Source: Salsuginibacillus kocurii DSM 18087 (GTDB taxonomy: Bacteria; Bacillota; Bacilli; Bacillales; Marinococcaceae). From it: a DNA stretch of 41,948 bases. The notes beneath the pieces are model-generated. The model saw only the letters and a list, made by a program, of their open reading frames with translations, was not told the origin of the DNA and searched no databases. This document shows, piece after piece, positions 34,868 through 41,844 of the stretch. Location: assembly GCF_000377705.1 (NCBI RefSeq), contig NZ_KB898637.1, forward strand, positions 1 to 41,948, read 5' to 3'. Positions within the stretch are counted from its first letter, which is position 1. Each line of letters begins with the position of its first letter. The translations under genes were made by a program, and so were the position numbers.

Positions 34868-35350
34868 ATGAAAAAATGGAGTGCCGAACGAGAGATTCAA
34901 GCACCGATCGAAGACGTCTGGCCGTTATTTGATGAGTCCGTGGAGGCGATGCGAAAGACGATGCCAAATGTGATCAAGCATGAACCCGTAACGGTGACGG
35001 AAGAAAAGGTCGGCAGTATCTACCGGCAAACGTATGGTGAAGGAAAAAGAAAAATGGAATATGACGTAGAGACCTTAGATTACAAAGATTCCCCTGAAGA
35101 GAAAAAAGTGAAAGTCGGCTTCACGTTGAATAACATGTTTGATATTACGACAACGTATGAATTGTTTAAAATCGATGAACAAACGACTCTCTTTCGATAT
35201 ACGACAACAAACCAGCCCTTGCGCTGGTATATCAAACCCTTTGTTGTGCTTGCTTCCAAACGCGTGGTCGTTCAATACGCCGACCGAGTAAAAGCGGTAG
35301 CTGAAGTGGAAACGGAAACGAAAGAAACCACCGAGACCCCTGGTAACTAA
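34868..35350 (+). CDS. SRPBCC (START/Bet v1-like) protein
   Basis: A 160-residue polyketide-cyclase/START-fold protein. It begins MKKWSAEREIQAPIEDVWPL, the typical first strand and helix of the fold, and ends with a long helix (KPFVVLASKRVVVQYADRVK) and an acidic Thr-rich tail. These proteins bind hydrophobic ligands; the ligand is unknown. AGGAGGG precedes the ATG, and a structured leader lies upstream. Confidence 0.82.
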   Translation: MKKWSAEREIQAPIEDVWPLFDESVEAMRKTMPNVIKHEPVTVTEEKVGSIYRQTYGEGKRKMEYDVETLDYKDSPEEKKVKVGFTLNNMFDITTTYELFKIDEQTTLFRYTTTNQPLRWYIKPFVVLASKRVVVQYADRVKAVAEVETETKETTETPGN

Positions 35351-35393
35351 AAAGGCCGGTGGTTTTACTCGACAGGAGCTATGTAACCTTTAA

Positions 35394-35417
35394 ATCCGCC
35401 GGTCGCAGCCGGCGGAT
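35394..35417. terminator. Hairpin between SRPBCC and yjcZ-type genes
   Basis: ATCCGCCGG-TCGCAG-CCGGCGGAT is a 9-bp GC-rich stem lying between convergent genes; TTTAAA follows on the minus strand. Confidence 0.65.
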
Positions 35418-35436
35418 CTCCAGTATGCCTCTTATT

Positions 35437-35529
35437 TTAGTACACAACAGCTGCGCCGATAATCACCAATAAGATAAACAAAACGAGTATCAGCGCAAAG
35501 CCTGTTCCTTTTCCGTATCCGTAGCTCAC
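35437..35529 (-). CDS. YjcZ-family sporulation peptide (30 aa)
   Basis: The minus strand from GTG 35529 encodes MSYGYGKGTGFALILVLFIL then LVIIGAAVVY. This is the standard YjcZ layout: a short Gly/Tyr-rich head and one hydrophobic helix. GGAGGTG precedes it. Its promoter matches the sigma-K pattern. YjcZ-type peptides are small spore-associated proteins; this one is too short for most gene callers. Confidence 0.88.
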   Translation of the reverse strand: MSYGYGKGTGFALILVLFILLVIIGAAVVY

Positions 35530-35567
35530 ACTCTTCACCTCCAACGTTAAGACATGTGATACAGTGT

Positions 35568-35594
35568 TAGCATATGTCATCTTGTGTGATGTGT
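35568..35594 (-). promoter_or_regulatory. Sigma-K-type promoter of the 30-aa yjcZ gene
   Basis: On the minus strand AC is followed by 16 bases and CATATGCTA, matching AC-N16-CATANNNTA, the mother-cell sigma-K consensus. It lies 39 bases before the start codon. Confidence 0.65.
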
Positions 35595-35639
35595 TTGGAC
35601 GAACGTACCAATTGCGTAAATTTCCTAGTCTGTCAGCTC

Positions 35640-35675
35640 AAAAAACCTAAAAGGCGGCCAGGCCCCTTTTAGGTA
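35640..35675 (-). terminator. Terminator after the 57-aa YjcZ-like gene
   Basis: CCTAAAAGG pairs with CCTTTTAGG; TTTTTT follows on the minus strand. Confidence 0.8.
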
Positions 35676-35688
35676 ATTGACCCCTCCC

Positions 35689-35862
35689 TTAATAGCCACA
35701 GCCTGAACTACAGCAAGGCATATAGTGGCCATAATGAGGCTGATGACCTACATATGGTCTGCTCCAAGCTGTTCCTACTATAATAAGCAGAATGAATAGC
35801 ACAACGACCAAAGCAAAACCTTTCCCTTTATCATCTTTTTTATCGTGCTTATCATAACTCAT
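35689..35862 (-). CDS. YjcZ-like peptide with His/Cys-rich tail (57 aa)
   Basis: Read from ATG 35862 behind AAAGGAGGAG: MSYDKHDKKDDKGKGFALVV, one hydrophobic helix to about residue 32, then a tail SRPYVGHQPHYGHYMPCCSS GCGY. The head and helix are YjcZ-like. The added tail with three His and three Cys may allow cross-linking or metal binding in the spore coat. A CATATAC element lies about 40 bases upstream, with AC only 14 bases before it, so the sigma-K match is weaker than for its neighbours. Confidence 0.85.
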   Translation of the reverse strand: MSYDKHDKKDDKGKGFALVVVLFILLIIVGTAWSRPYVGHQPHYGHYMPCCSSGCGY

Positions 35863-36073
35863 ATAATCTCCTCCTTTGCAGCTTTCGCTACAGTATATGC
35901 ACCTACCTCAGGCGTGGGACTATTTAAAATCAAATTAGGTAGATGCCTTTTATTTGGTATGAGGGCCTAGACATAACGAAGAGCTAATGAATAAACCTAT
36001 AGTAGATCCTGCAAATGTTCCGCTATTGCTATTGCTAGAAATTCAAATGAACCGAACGTAAGGAGGAGCTTAC

Positions 36074-36565
36074 ATGAATCCCTTTCTACCTCAACTACCG
36101 CCGCCCCCTTTTGCTATGCCGATGGGAACCCCGCCACCAATGGCTTCTTTTGGCCCACTTTCCGGAGCCGTTAACTCGTTTGCGCAATCCTTTGGCGCCC
36201 CAGTTGCCGGCGGGTCCACCGGTTTTGGTACCATGCCTGGGTTTGCGTCACTAGCCCCTCAACTGGGCGGCTTCTTTGCTCAAGGTGCTGGAGGAGCAGG
36301 AGCTGCTGCACCAGGCGCCATGCATTATGTACAACAGGCAATGAAAGCTGCTGAAACCGCAGGTCCGATTATTCAAAAGTATGGTCCGATGGTCAAGAAC
36401 CTGCCTTTAATTTTTAGAATGATGAAAGGTATGAGCGGCATCGGCACTTCTTCTGGTTCTGAGTCTGGGTCTGGGCTTAGTTCAGCTTCACATTCCATTG
36501 CGGAGGCATCAACCACTCCTGAGGTGCTAGAAGGAGTAACACCACCTCCTAAGCTTTATATATAG
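36074..36565 (+). CDS. YqfQ/VrrA-like spore protein
   Basis: A 163-residue protein. The N-terminal half is Pro/Gly/Phe-rich and low in complexity. It is followed by the conserved helix AAETAGPIIQKYGPMVKNLP, which matches the core of YqfQ-like (VrrA) proteins, and a Ser/Gly-rich tail. The role in the family is not established, though its sporulation context fits the neighbours here. GGAGGAGC precedes the ATG. Confidence 0.8.
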   Translation: MNPFLPQLPPPPFAMPMGTPPPMASFGPLSGAVNSFAQSFGAPVAGGSTGFGTMPGFASLAPQLGGFFAQGAGGAGAAAPGAMHYVQQAMKAAETAGPIIQKYGPMVKNLPLIFRMMKGMSGIGTSSGSESGSGLSSASHSIAEASTTPEVLEGVTPPPKLYI

Positions 36566-36596
36566 GAAAAGACTTGGGTGAAAAGCTCACAGAAAA

Positions 36597-36640
36597 GAAG
36601 CAGGAAGCTGTTCTACACTTCCTGCTTCCATACTTTTTAC
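36597..36640 (+). terminator. Terminator after the YqfQ-like gene
   Basis: GAAGCAGGAAG pairs perfectly with CTTCCTGCTTC, followed by CATACTTTTTA. Confidence 0.8.
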
Positions 36641-36670
36641 GTTGCTTCTTCAAACAAGACATTGGCAAAG

Positions 36671-37015
36671 CTAATGTTTTTTTCTTCTTTCCAAAATATC
36701 TAATACGTCACTAATCCGATTAAAAATAGGGTCCTTATCTTTTTCTACTTTCACATCTTCTTCCACTTTTTTCTTTTTGTCTACATCAACTGGTTTCTCG
36801 TCAATAGGCTTCTCTTTCTTTGGCTCCTCCTCTATTTTGGCTTTTCTTCCAAACAGATCGCCAAATAATAACTCTTCCCACGGGTCATGAGGTCGCTCTT
36901 CCCTCTCAGGTGCAGGTTCAGGCTTTTCTTCCTTGCGCTCATGCACCTTTTCATGAGCATCTTTGTAGGGAAACTCATCTTTTGTGAAAGGTTTATTTTT
37001 GAAATCACTAGCCAT
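36671..37015 (-). CDS. Charged Lys/Glu-rich probable spore-coat protein
   Basis: A 114-residue protein of unknown family. It begins MASDFKNKPFTKDEFPYKDA, has a Pro/Glu-rich middle with WEELLFGDLFGRKAK, a KKxKxEEDVKVEKDK stretch and a C-terminal helix DPIFNRISDVLDILERRKKH. No membrane segment or signal. GGGAGGG precedes the start. A sigma-K-type promoter and divergent arrangement with the gene at 37160 point to the late mother cell. Confidence 0.75.
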   Translation of the reverse strand: MASDFKNKPFTKDEFPYKDAHEKVHERKEEKPEPAPEREERPHDPWEELLFGDLFGRKAKIEEEPKKEKPIDEKPVDVDKKKKVEEDVKVEKDKDPIFNRISDVLDILERRKKH

Positions 37016-37052
37016 TTCTTTCCCTCCCTTATAGGAAAATAAATGTCGTTTT

Positions 37053-37079
37053 TACTTTATGCAACACCTTGATAAATGT
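37053..37079 (-). promoter_or_regulatory. Sigma-K-type promoter of the charged protein gene
   Basis: On the minus strand AC, 16 bases, then CATAAAGTA: an exact AC-N16-CATANNNTA match 38 bases before the start codon. Confidence 0.65.
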
Positions 37080-37101
37080 ATAGGCCGCTAATATACGTGT
37101 C

Positions 37102-37128
37102 ACATGTCTTTGTGCGTTGCATAGCCTA
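37102..37128 (+). promoter_or_regulatory. Sigma-K-type promoter of the LSM-like gene
   Basis: AC, 16 bases, then CATAGCCTA, again an exact AC-N16-CATANNNTA match, 32 bases before ATG 37160. It is back-to-back with the promoter at 37053-37079. Confidence 0.65.
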
Positions 37129-37159
37129 TGGGTGAAAACAAAAGAGGAGGTAAAGTACT

Positions 37160-37543
37160 ATGCGTCACGATTACCAACAGCAGCATGGTCAGCAACACGG
37201 TCATCACCAACAACTACAAGATATGTGCCATCAGTACCACTTACATTTTATTCAATTTCAAACAGCAGACGGGCAAATGCATGAAGGTATTTTAGAAGAC
37301 TATGACCAAGAAGGCATGACTATTTTAATGCCAGACGGAGATTCCTATGATATGGATATGGGGCACATGAACTACCAACACAACCATCCCCAATACGAAC
37401 AGCGCCAGTTCGGGTATGGACCTGGATTCGGCCCAGGCCCAGGTTATGGCCGCAGAAGATTCCCGCGCCGTTTTCGCCGCTTCCGCCGGCACCGTTATCC
37501 GTTCCCTTGGCTCTGGTGGCTCGGCCTTCCATTTTTCTTTTAA
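37160..37543 (+). CDS. LSM-like small protein with Gly/Arg-rich tail, probable spore protein
   Basis: A 127-residue protein in three parts: a Gln/His-rich head (residues 1-25), a compact segment HFIQFQTADGQMHEGILEDY to PDGDSYDMDMG (about 28-70), which resembles the small beta-barrel of DUF2642/LSM-like bacillar proteins, and a Gly/Pro then Arg/Phe-rich tail ending WLWWLGLPFFF. GAGGAGG precedes the ATG. The sigma-K promoter argues for a coat or crust protein. Confidence 0.75.
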   Translation: MRHDYQQQHGQQHGHHQQLQDMCHQYHLHFIQFQTADGQMHEGILEDYDQEGMTILMPDGDSYDMDMGHMNYQHNHPQYEQRQFGYGPGFGPGPGYGRRRFPRRFRRFRRHRYPFPWLWWLGLPFFF

Positions 37544-37552
37544 TTACCCCAT

Positions 37553-37586
37553 GCGCCCGTTTCTATTTGAAAACGGGCGCTTTCTA
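37553..37586 (+). terminator. Terminator after the LSM-like gene
   Basis: GCGCCCGTTT and AAACGGGCGC form a stem followed by TTTCT. Confidence 0.75.
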
Positions 37587-37717
37587 GCTACTTTTTCTGT
37601 TTGTTCCTTGGGAAAAGGTAGCATGTTAAGCTAGTTTTTCTTATAATAGAAGATGAATGCAAGATATAAAGAAAACAATTTACGAAGAAATAAAGAAACG
37701 TTGACGCCTTCTTCAAC

Positions 37718-37817
37718 TGCTTCGCGACACGACTTGACTTGCTAAGAGCTGCCCCCTGGCAGCTGAAACAAAATCAACCGGGCGAAGCAAGTGGGATACA
37801 TAACGGCGTGACGTCAC
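37718..37817 (+). promoter_or_regulatory. Nested inverted repeats and GTGACGTCAC palindrome upstream of parA
   Basis: TGCTTCGC (37718) and GCGAAGCA (37782) enclose AGCTGCC-CCCT-GGCAGCT (37747-37764). The perfect palindrome GTGACGTCAC lies at 37808-37817, 33 bases before parA. Plasmid ParA/RHH pairs repress themselves at such upstream sites, and partition sites often lie there, so these are candidate operator or parS elements. Confidence 0.5.
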
Positions 37818-37849
37818 TTTGAACTTTTTACAGAAGGAAGGGACCGTGT

Positions 37850-38644
37850 ATGGCAATTCGAATTACGATGGGAATTCAGAAGGGCGGGTGTGGTAAGAGT
37901 ACGACGACCGGTGTGCTCGCTCATCTGTTAGCTCGTGATGGCTACAAGGTGCTGGCGGTGGATTTAGATTCGCAGGGGAATTTAACAGAGCTCTTGTCGC
38001 AGACGCCTGCGAATGAGTTTGCGGAGCGTTCGGTACTTGAAGCGATGCAGGAACAAGATGCGCGCCCGTATATTTTCTCGGTGGATGAAAAGATTGATTT
38101 GCTTCCGGCTAATAACTTTCTCGCGACGTTTCAGCGCTGGCTCTACACGGGGAAAACGTATTTAGGGGATCAGGTCCGCTTTACGGGCAGTCCGTCGCTT
38201 GTTTTAAATAATATTATGGAACAAATCGACGAAGATTACGATTTTGTCGTGATGGACACGCCGCCTTCACTCAGTGAGCAGACGACAAATGCCTTGTGTG
38301 CAAGCGATCATGTTGTTGTTATGTATGAGTGCTCAAACTGGTGTTATTCGGCGATTCCGAATTTCCTTGATTCGGTGGATGTCGCCCGTGATGTCAGTCC
38401 GAACGCAGTAAATATCGCAGGGATTTTACGGACAATGAATGATGTACGCCGCAATGATGCGAAAGCGTTCAACGAGATTATTGAAGAAGATCATCCCGAA
38501 CTCGTGTTTGAAACGATTATCACCCGTAAAGCCCCGACCGGACGTTTGGCGTTGTATGGATTTGAAGAAAACCCGGAAATAAAACAGGCGTTAGCCCAGT
38601 ACGAAGGATTTTATAAGGAGCTGATCGACCGTGTCCAAGATTGA
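37850..38644 (+). CDS. ParA-family partition ATPase
   Basis: A 264-residue ParA/MinD-type ATPase with the deviant Walker A KGGCGKST at residues 11-18, VDLDSQGNLTELL, and Walker A'/B MDTPPSLS near 140. No N-terminal DNA-binding extension is present. It overlaps the small ribbon-helix-helix gene by 14 bases. The pair is the plasmid or prophage partition type rather than chromosomal Soj, which works with ParB. An AGGAAGGGA site precedes the ATG. GCG-rich codon use in the first third differs slightly from neighbours. Confidence 0.9.
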   Translation: MAIRITMGIQKGGCGKSTTTGVLAHLLARDGYKVLAVDLDSQGNLTELLSQTPANEFAERSVLEAMQEQDARPYIFSVDEKIDLLPANNFLATFQRWLYTGKTYLGDQVRFTGSPSLVLNNIMEQIDEDYDFVVMDTPPSLSEQTTNALCASDHVVVMYECSNWCYSAIPNFLDSVDVARDVSPNAVNIAGILRTMNDVRRNDAKAFNEIIEEDHPELVFETIITRKAPTGRLALYGFEENPEIKQALAQYEGFYKELIDRVQD

Positions 38645-38924
38645 TGATATTAAAAACAAAAAACGCTCACAGAAACAAGTTTCTCCGTCCCATTCGTTGA
38701 CAGAACCTGTACAACAGGAACAAGAGGCAGAGACAGAGGAAGAAGAAAAAGCACCCACCAAACGCAAAGGCGCAGAACCAAAAATAGAACGCAAACGCGT
38801 CTCCTTTGACCTGCGCACCGACTTGCACAAACGCATGAAAATGCAATCTCTCATGGAAGAACGCAACATCTACCTCATTATCGAAGACGCACTTGAAGAA
38901 TACCTAGACCGAAACGAAGAGTAG
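38631..38924 (+). CDS. Ribbon-helix-helix partner of ParA
   Basis: A 97-residue protein. A charged, disordered N-terminal half (Glu-rich, about 1-50) is followed by a ribbon-helix-helix domain: KRVSFDLRTDLHKRMKMQSL then EERNIYLIIEDALEEYL. This fits ParG/CopG-like centromere-binding proteins. The GTG start lies inside parA behind AAGGAG. The long acidic N-terminus likely contacts ParA. Confidence 0.82.
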   Translation: MSKIDDIKNKKRSQKQVSPSHSLTEPVQQEQEAETEEEEKAPTKRKGAEPKIERKRVSFDLRTDLHKRMKMQSLMEERNIYLIIEDALEEYLDRNEE

Positions 38925-38929
38925 GAAGA

Positions 38930-39031
38930 AAAGCGGAGGCGCTTTGTTCAGATGCGACAAGTTTTTCTAGAACTGCGCAGCGTTCTGCAACGCGGAGTCA
39001 GGACTAGGAAAAACTCGAGCATAAAAGCGTG
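38930..39031. repeat. Large imperfect hairpin repeat downstream of the par genes
   Basis: AGTTTTTCTAGAACTGCGCA at 38960 pairs with the complementary arm ending at 39015 (GGACTAGGAAAAACT), leaving a short loop near TTCTGCAA. Outside, GCGCTTT (38939) pairs with AAAAGCG (39023). The opening AAGCGGAGGCGCTTTGTTCA resembles dispersed intergenic repeats seen in bacillar genomes. Only one copy is in this window. Confidence 0.6.
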
Positions 39032-39036
39032 TAAAT

Positions 39037-39072
39037 AGAAAGAACCAGCCACCACGGCCGGTTCTTTCTTTG
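39037..39072 (+). terminator. Terminator after the par operon
   Basis: AGAAAGAACC pairs with GGTTCTTTCT, followed by TTG. It is symmetrical and could also serve minus-strand transcription. Confidence 0.75.
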
Positions 39073-39367
39073 TATTTCATAAAACGGAAATATCGCTATC
39101 TAAATCTTTACCTTGGCAGAGCGTTCAAACTAACCCAGAGTCTTGCCTTTCACGGAGGCGCTCTTAAACAAAAGTCGTAATGTTCGCTTCCCCTTAAACA
39201 TACTTGCGCCACCGGCTTCCTAATGATTATTAGCTGTTTCTTCTTTACCTTGGTCGGCTCAGCAGCTCAACCCCAGAACCTCTTCAGCGTTTTACATCTG
39301 ACTCGCTTTTCTCCTGCAGAGCTCTTGCCCCTTTCCCTTCAACCCACATTCTTCATTTTCAACATCT
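39073..39367. other. Gene-free interval before the HAD genes
   Basis: Nothing recognisable: no ribosome site with a protein-like frame, no repeat matching others in the window and no clear terminator for the deoR-HAD operon. Confidence 0.4.
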
Positions 39368-39985
39368 TCAAAGCAAGCACAGTACATCGCTCGGTTTTTT
39401 AAAAATATATTCCGCTTGATAGCCCTCGGTGGTCTTCGCTCCCCAATAGGCAAGCCCAAAATCAACGTTTGCTGCATGCGCACTTTGATTATCATAGCTA
39501 GAATCACCGATGTATATCGTCTCTCCCACCTTAACATTTAGAGCTTCCATACAGGCCACGAGTGGATCAGGATCAGGCTTTCGTCGGCACGTATCATCAG
39601 CACAAATCATCGTTTCAAAATGCCCATCCAACCCGAAAGGAGTAAATTCCGACCGCAGTTCCTCCCTCAGCTTAGAAGTAACCACACCCAAACGAACGTT
39701 TCCATTTGCCAAGTGTTGAATCACTTCTTCGATTCCGGCAAATAACGATATATCTCCCCCGCCTTCCGCTACTGCCTCCGTCCACTTTCGATGAATCTCT
39801 TTGATCCGGGGAACCTTTAATTTCTTCAGAGCCTCTTCCCCAGGAATGCCGAGGACAAAACGCAATTCCTCTTCCTTGTACGTCTTTCCAAGCTCGTTCT
39901 CCAACGTTCGCTTAAGAGCTCTTAAAATAACCTTTTCTGTGTCAATAATGGTTCCATCCACATCAAAAATAATGGCTTTATACAT
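39368..39985 (-). CDS. HAD-superfamily phosphatase, downstream gene
   Basis: A 205-residue HAD hydrolase of the phosphoglycolate phosphatase-like group. Motif I is IIFDVDGTIID (nucleophile Asp 9), motif II VVTSK, motif III lysine in RRKPDPDPL, motif IV YIGDSSYDNQSA. A helical cap lies between motifs I and II. The substrate is unknown. AAGGATGG precedes the ATG. It follows another HAD gene by 94 bases on the same strand. Confidence 0.88.
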   Translation of the reverse strand: MYKAIIFDVDGTIIDTEKVILRALKRTLENELGKTYKEEELRFVLGIPGEEALKKLKVPRIKEIHRKWTEAVAEGGGDISLFAGIEEVIQHLANGNVRLGVVTSKLREELRSEFTPFGLDGHFETMICADDTCRRKPDPDPLVACMEALNVKVGETIYIGDSSYDNQSAHAANVDFGLAYWGAKTTEGYQAEYIFKKPSDVLCLL

Positions 39986-40079
39986 ACTGCCACCATCCTT
40001 AAATTAACTATACTGTACGGTTCCTCAAGTCCTCTTTACAACATTCCGCCCTTACTAAAAGTCGATTATACTCACAGTT

Positions 40080-40733
40080 CTACCTTTGCTTGAACCTTTC
40101 CTCTTTAAAAAACTGCATCCCTTCCTGCACACTTTGAAGCGTGTAATGCGGCTCATATTCATACGTTTTCGTTTGTGGATGCGGCAGCCATTGCACCCCC
40201 ACTGTGATCAATCCTGCTTCTAAACCAGCTTCCATATCGGCGTCGCTATCCCCGAAAAACATAGCCTCAGCAGGTGTCGTCTTGAGGCCTGCCAATGCGT
40301 TGTGCACGCCTTCCGGATCCGGCTTAACCCTATCTACATCATCACCTGTGACAATGACATCAAACATCTCCGACATGCCTAGCATATCTAAGGAAATATC
40401 CAAACTTCTTCTCCCTTTGCCCGTCACAATGCCCATTACATACCCCTTATCCTTTAAATACGATAGCAGTTCCGTGATTTCTTTATTATCCTCTACGTAT
40501 TCTTTATGGTGGGTGGTATACGTTTCATAATAAGCTTCAATGGCTTGTTCTTTATGATCACTGCGAAGATTCTCGCGAATAATATCCTGCTCCGAAGGCC
40601 CAAACATCTTCTTAATTTCTTCATCGTTGTATGCTTTCTCGTCATACGTTTTAAACACATATTGAAACGCTTGAATACAGTTAGGAAGCGTATCCGCAAG
40701 CGTACCATCAAAATCAAACACAACAGCTTTCAT
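40080..40733 (-). CDS. HAD-superfamily phosphatase, upstream gene
   Basis: A 217-residue HAD hydrolase. Motif I VVFDFDGTLADT (Asp 7 nucleophile), motif II IVTGKGRRS, motif III VKPDPEGV and motif IV FFGDSDADMEAG are all present with a helical cap. It resembles GPH/PpaX-type phosphatases; the substrate is unknown. The frame reaches 40748, but ATG 40733 follows GAGGAGGAG. It begins 16 bases after the deoR stop, so it is co-transcribed with that regulator. Confidence 0.88.
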   Translation of the reverse strand: MKAVVFDFDGTLADTLPNCIQAFQYVFKTYDEKAYNDEEIKKMFGPSEQDIIRENLRSDHKEQAIEAYYETYTTHHKEYVEDNKEITELLSYLKDKGYVMGIVTGKGRRSLDISLDMLGMSEMFDVIVTGDDVDRVKPDPEGVHNALAGLKTTPAEAMFFGDSDADMEAGLEAGLITVGVQWLPHPQTKTYEYEPHYTLQSVQEGMQFFKEERFKQR

Positions 40734-40749
40734 GTTACTCCTCCTCACA

Positions 40750-41508
40750 TTACTTAACTTCTATTACTTCTACCCCCGCAGATTGAAACCTTTTCTGCAA
40801 TGCAGCCGGCATATTGCCATTCGTAATAAGTACATCCACCTCTTCGATTTCTAACCCCCGGTAGTGAGCTTGTTGATTCAACTTTTTTTCATCGGCTAAA
40901 ACGATCATCCTATTCGTTCTTTTTCTTATTTCTTGTTTTAAGTAAATATCTTCTGCATAGCCGTAAAATATCCCCTCTTCGCTCACCCCGAGGGCGCCCA
41001 CAAACGCCGAATTAAAATAAAAATGGGAAAGGTTTTGCATCGCCAAGCTTCCCGACAAATGCCGCGACTCTTTGTTTAAGTCTCCTCCCAGCAAATGAAT
41101 ATTTACTTTTTCTGTTCGGATTAACTGCTGAGCTGCGTCAATCGAATTTGTAACTACACTTAACTCTTGGGAGTTTAAATAGTGAGGGATAGAACTAACG
41201 GTAGTAGAAACATCAAAATACACCAAATCATCTGCCTGAATAAAATCCACAGCCCGTTTTCCGATAGCCTCTTTTGCTTTTACTTCTTCATCAGTACGAG
41301 TAGTATAATGATCTACTACTTTAAAAAAAGAAGGAACCGTGATGCCACCATAGGTACGCGTCACCAGCCCTCTTTCACTCAATTTCACAATATCACGGCG
41401 AGCTGTGTCTCTTGAAACATGAAAGCGATCACATAGTTCTTTAATATTTAAGCTTTTCTCTTCTTCGAGAAACGTTAAAATGTGGACAAGTCGCTCCTCT
41501 TGATTCAT
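40750..41508 (-). CDS. DeoR/GlpR-family transcriptional repressor
   Basis: A 252-residue sugar-phosphate-responsive repressor. The N-terminal winged helix-turn-helix reads ELCDRFHVSRDTARRDIVKL (about residues 24-43), followed by the TYGGI hinge. The C-terminal DeoRC sensor domain has KEAIGKRAVDFIQADDLVYF, GGDLN and SAFVGALGVSEEGIF, and ends VLADEKKL...DVLITN. With two HAD phosphatases downstream, a sugar phosphate is the likely inducer and substrate. The leader carries phased TAAG repeats that probably form its own operator. Confidence 0.9.
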   Translation of the reverse strand: MNQEERLVHILTFLEEEKSLNIKELCDRFHVSRDTARRDIVKLSERGLVTRTYGGITVPSFFKVVDHYTTRTDEEVKAKEAIGKRAVDFIQADDLVYFDVSTTVSSIPHYLNSQELSVVTNSIDAAQQLIRTEKVNIHLLGGDLNKESRHLSGSLAMQNLSHFYFNSAFVGALGVSEEGIFYGYAEDIYLKQEIRKRTNRMIVLADEKKLNQQAHYRGLEIEEVDVLITNGNMPAALQKRFQSAGVEVIEVK

Positions 41509-41520
41509 GTTCCACCTCTA

Positions 41521-41554
41521 TAAGGAATATTAAGGATTTTTAAGTAAAAATAAG
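41521..41554 (-). promoter_or_regulatory. Phased TAAG repeats, likely DeoR operator
   Basis: TAAG (CTTA on the transcribed strand) begins at 41521, 41531, 41541 and 41551, exactly 10 bases apart, with a fifth at 41564. They occupy the leader between the promoter and the start codon, where a bound repressor would block transcription. Confidence 0.6.
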
Positions 41555-41565
41555 TAACTATATTA

Positions 41566-41594
41566 AGTGTAGACGATCGCAGCAATGCTGTCAA
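41566..41594 (-). promoter_or_regulatory. Sigma-A promoter of deoR
   Basis: TTGACA (41589-41594) and TACACT (41566-41571) on the minus strand are separated by 17 bases. It starts 26 bases after the rRNA terminator. Confidence 0.75.
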
Positions 41595-41619
41595 CGTATA
41601 CTAAAAATACATGAAAACA

Positions 41620-41645
41620 CAAAAAAACCCACGCAAAGGCGTGGG
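41620..41645 (-). terminator. rRNA operon terminator
   Basis: CCCACGC and GCGTGGG form a 7-bp GC stem with a four-base loop, followed on the minus strand by seven T, just after 5S rRNA. Confidence 0.85.
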
Positions 41646-41652
41646 CACATGA

Positions 41653-41769
41653 GCCTGGCAGCGTCCTACTCTCACGGGGGGTTGCCCCCCGATTACCATC
41701 GGCGCTGAAGAGCTTAACGGCCGTGTTCGGCATGGGAACGGGTGTGACCTCTTCGCCATCACCACCAGA
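41653..41769 (-). rRNA. rrf: 5S ribosomal RNA
   Basis: About 117 bases. The minus strand opens TCTGGTGGTGATGGCGAAGA, contains the conserved CCCATGCCGAACACG and GAGAGTAGGACGCTGCCAGG, and has complementary ends (CTGG/CCAG). Confidence 0.95.
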
Positions 41770-41844
41770 CCAATATAGAGTGTTATTCACTCAAAACTGG
41801 ATAGCGTCGTTGATGAAATACCGGTGCGTTGACTTAAACCATTA

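Noticed and set aside
41563-41790. 75-codon minus-strand frame over the 5S region
   Set aside because: It is a translation of 5S rRNA and its terminator.
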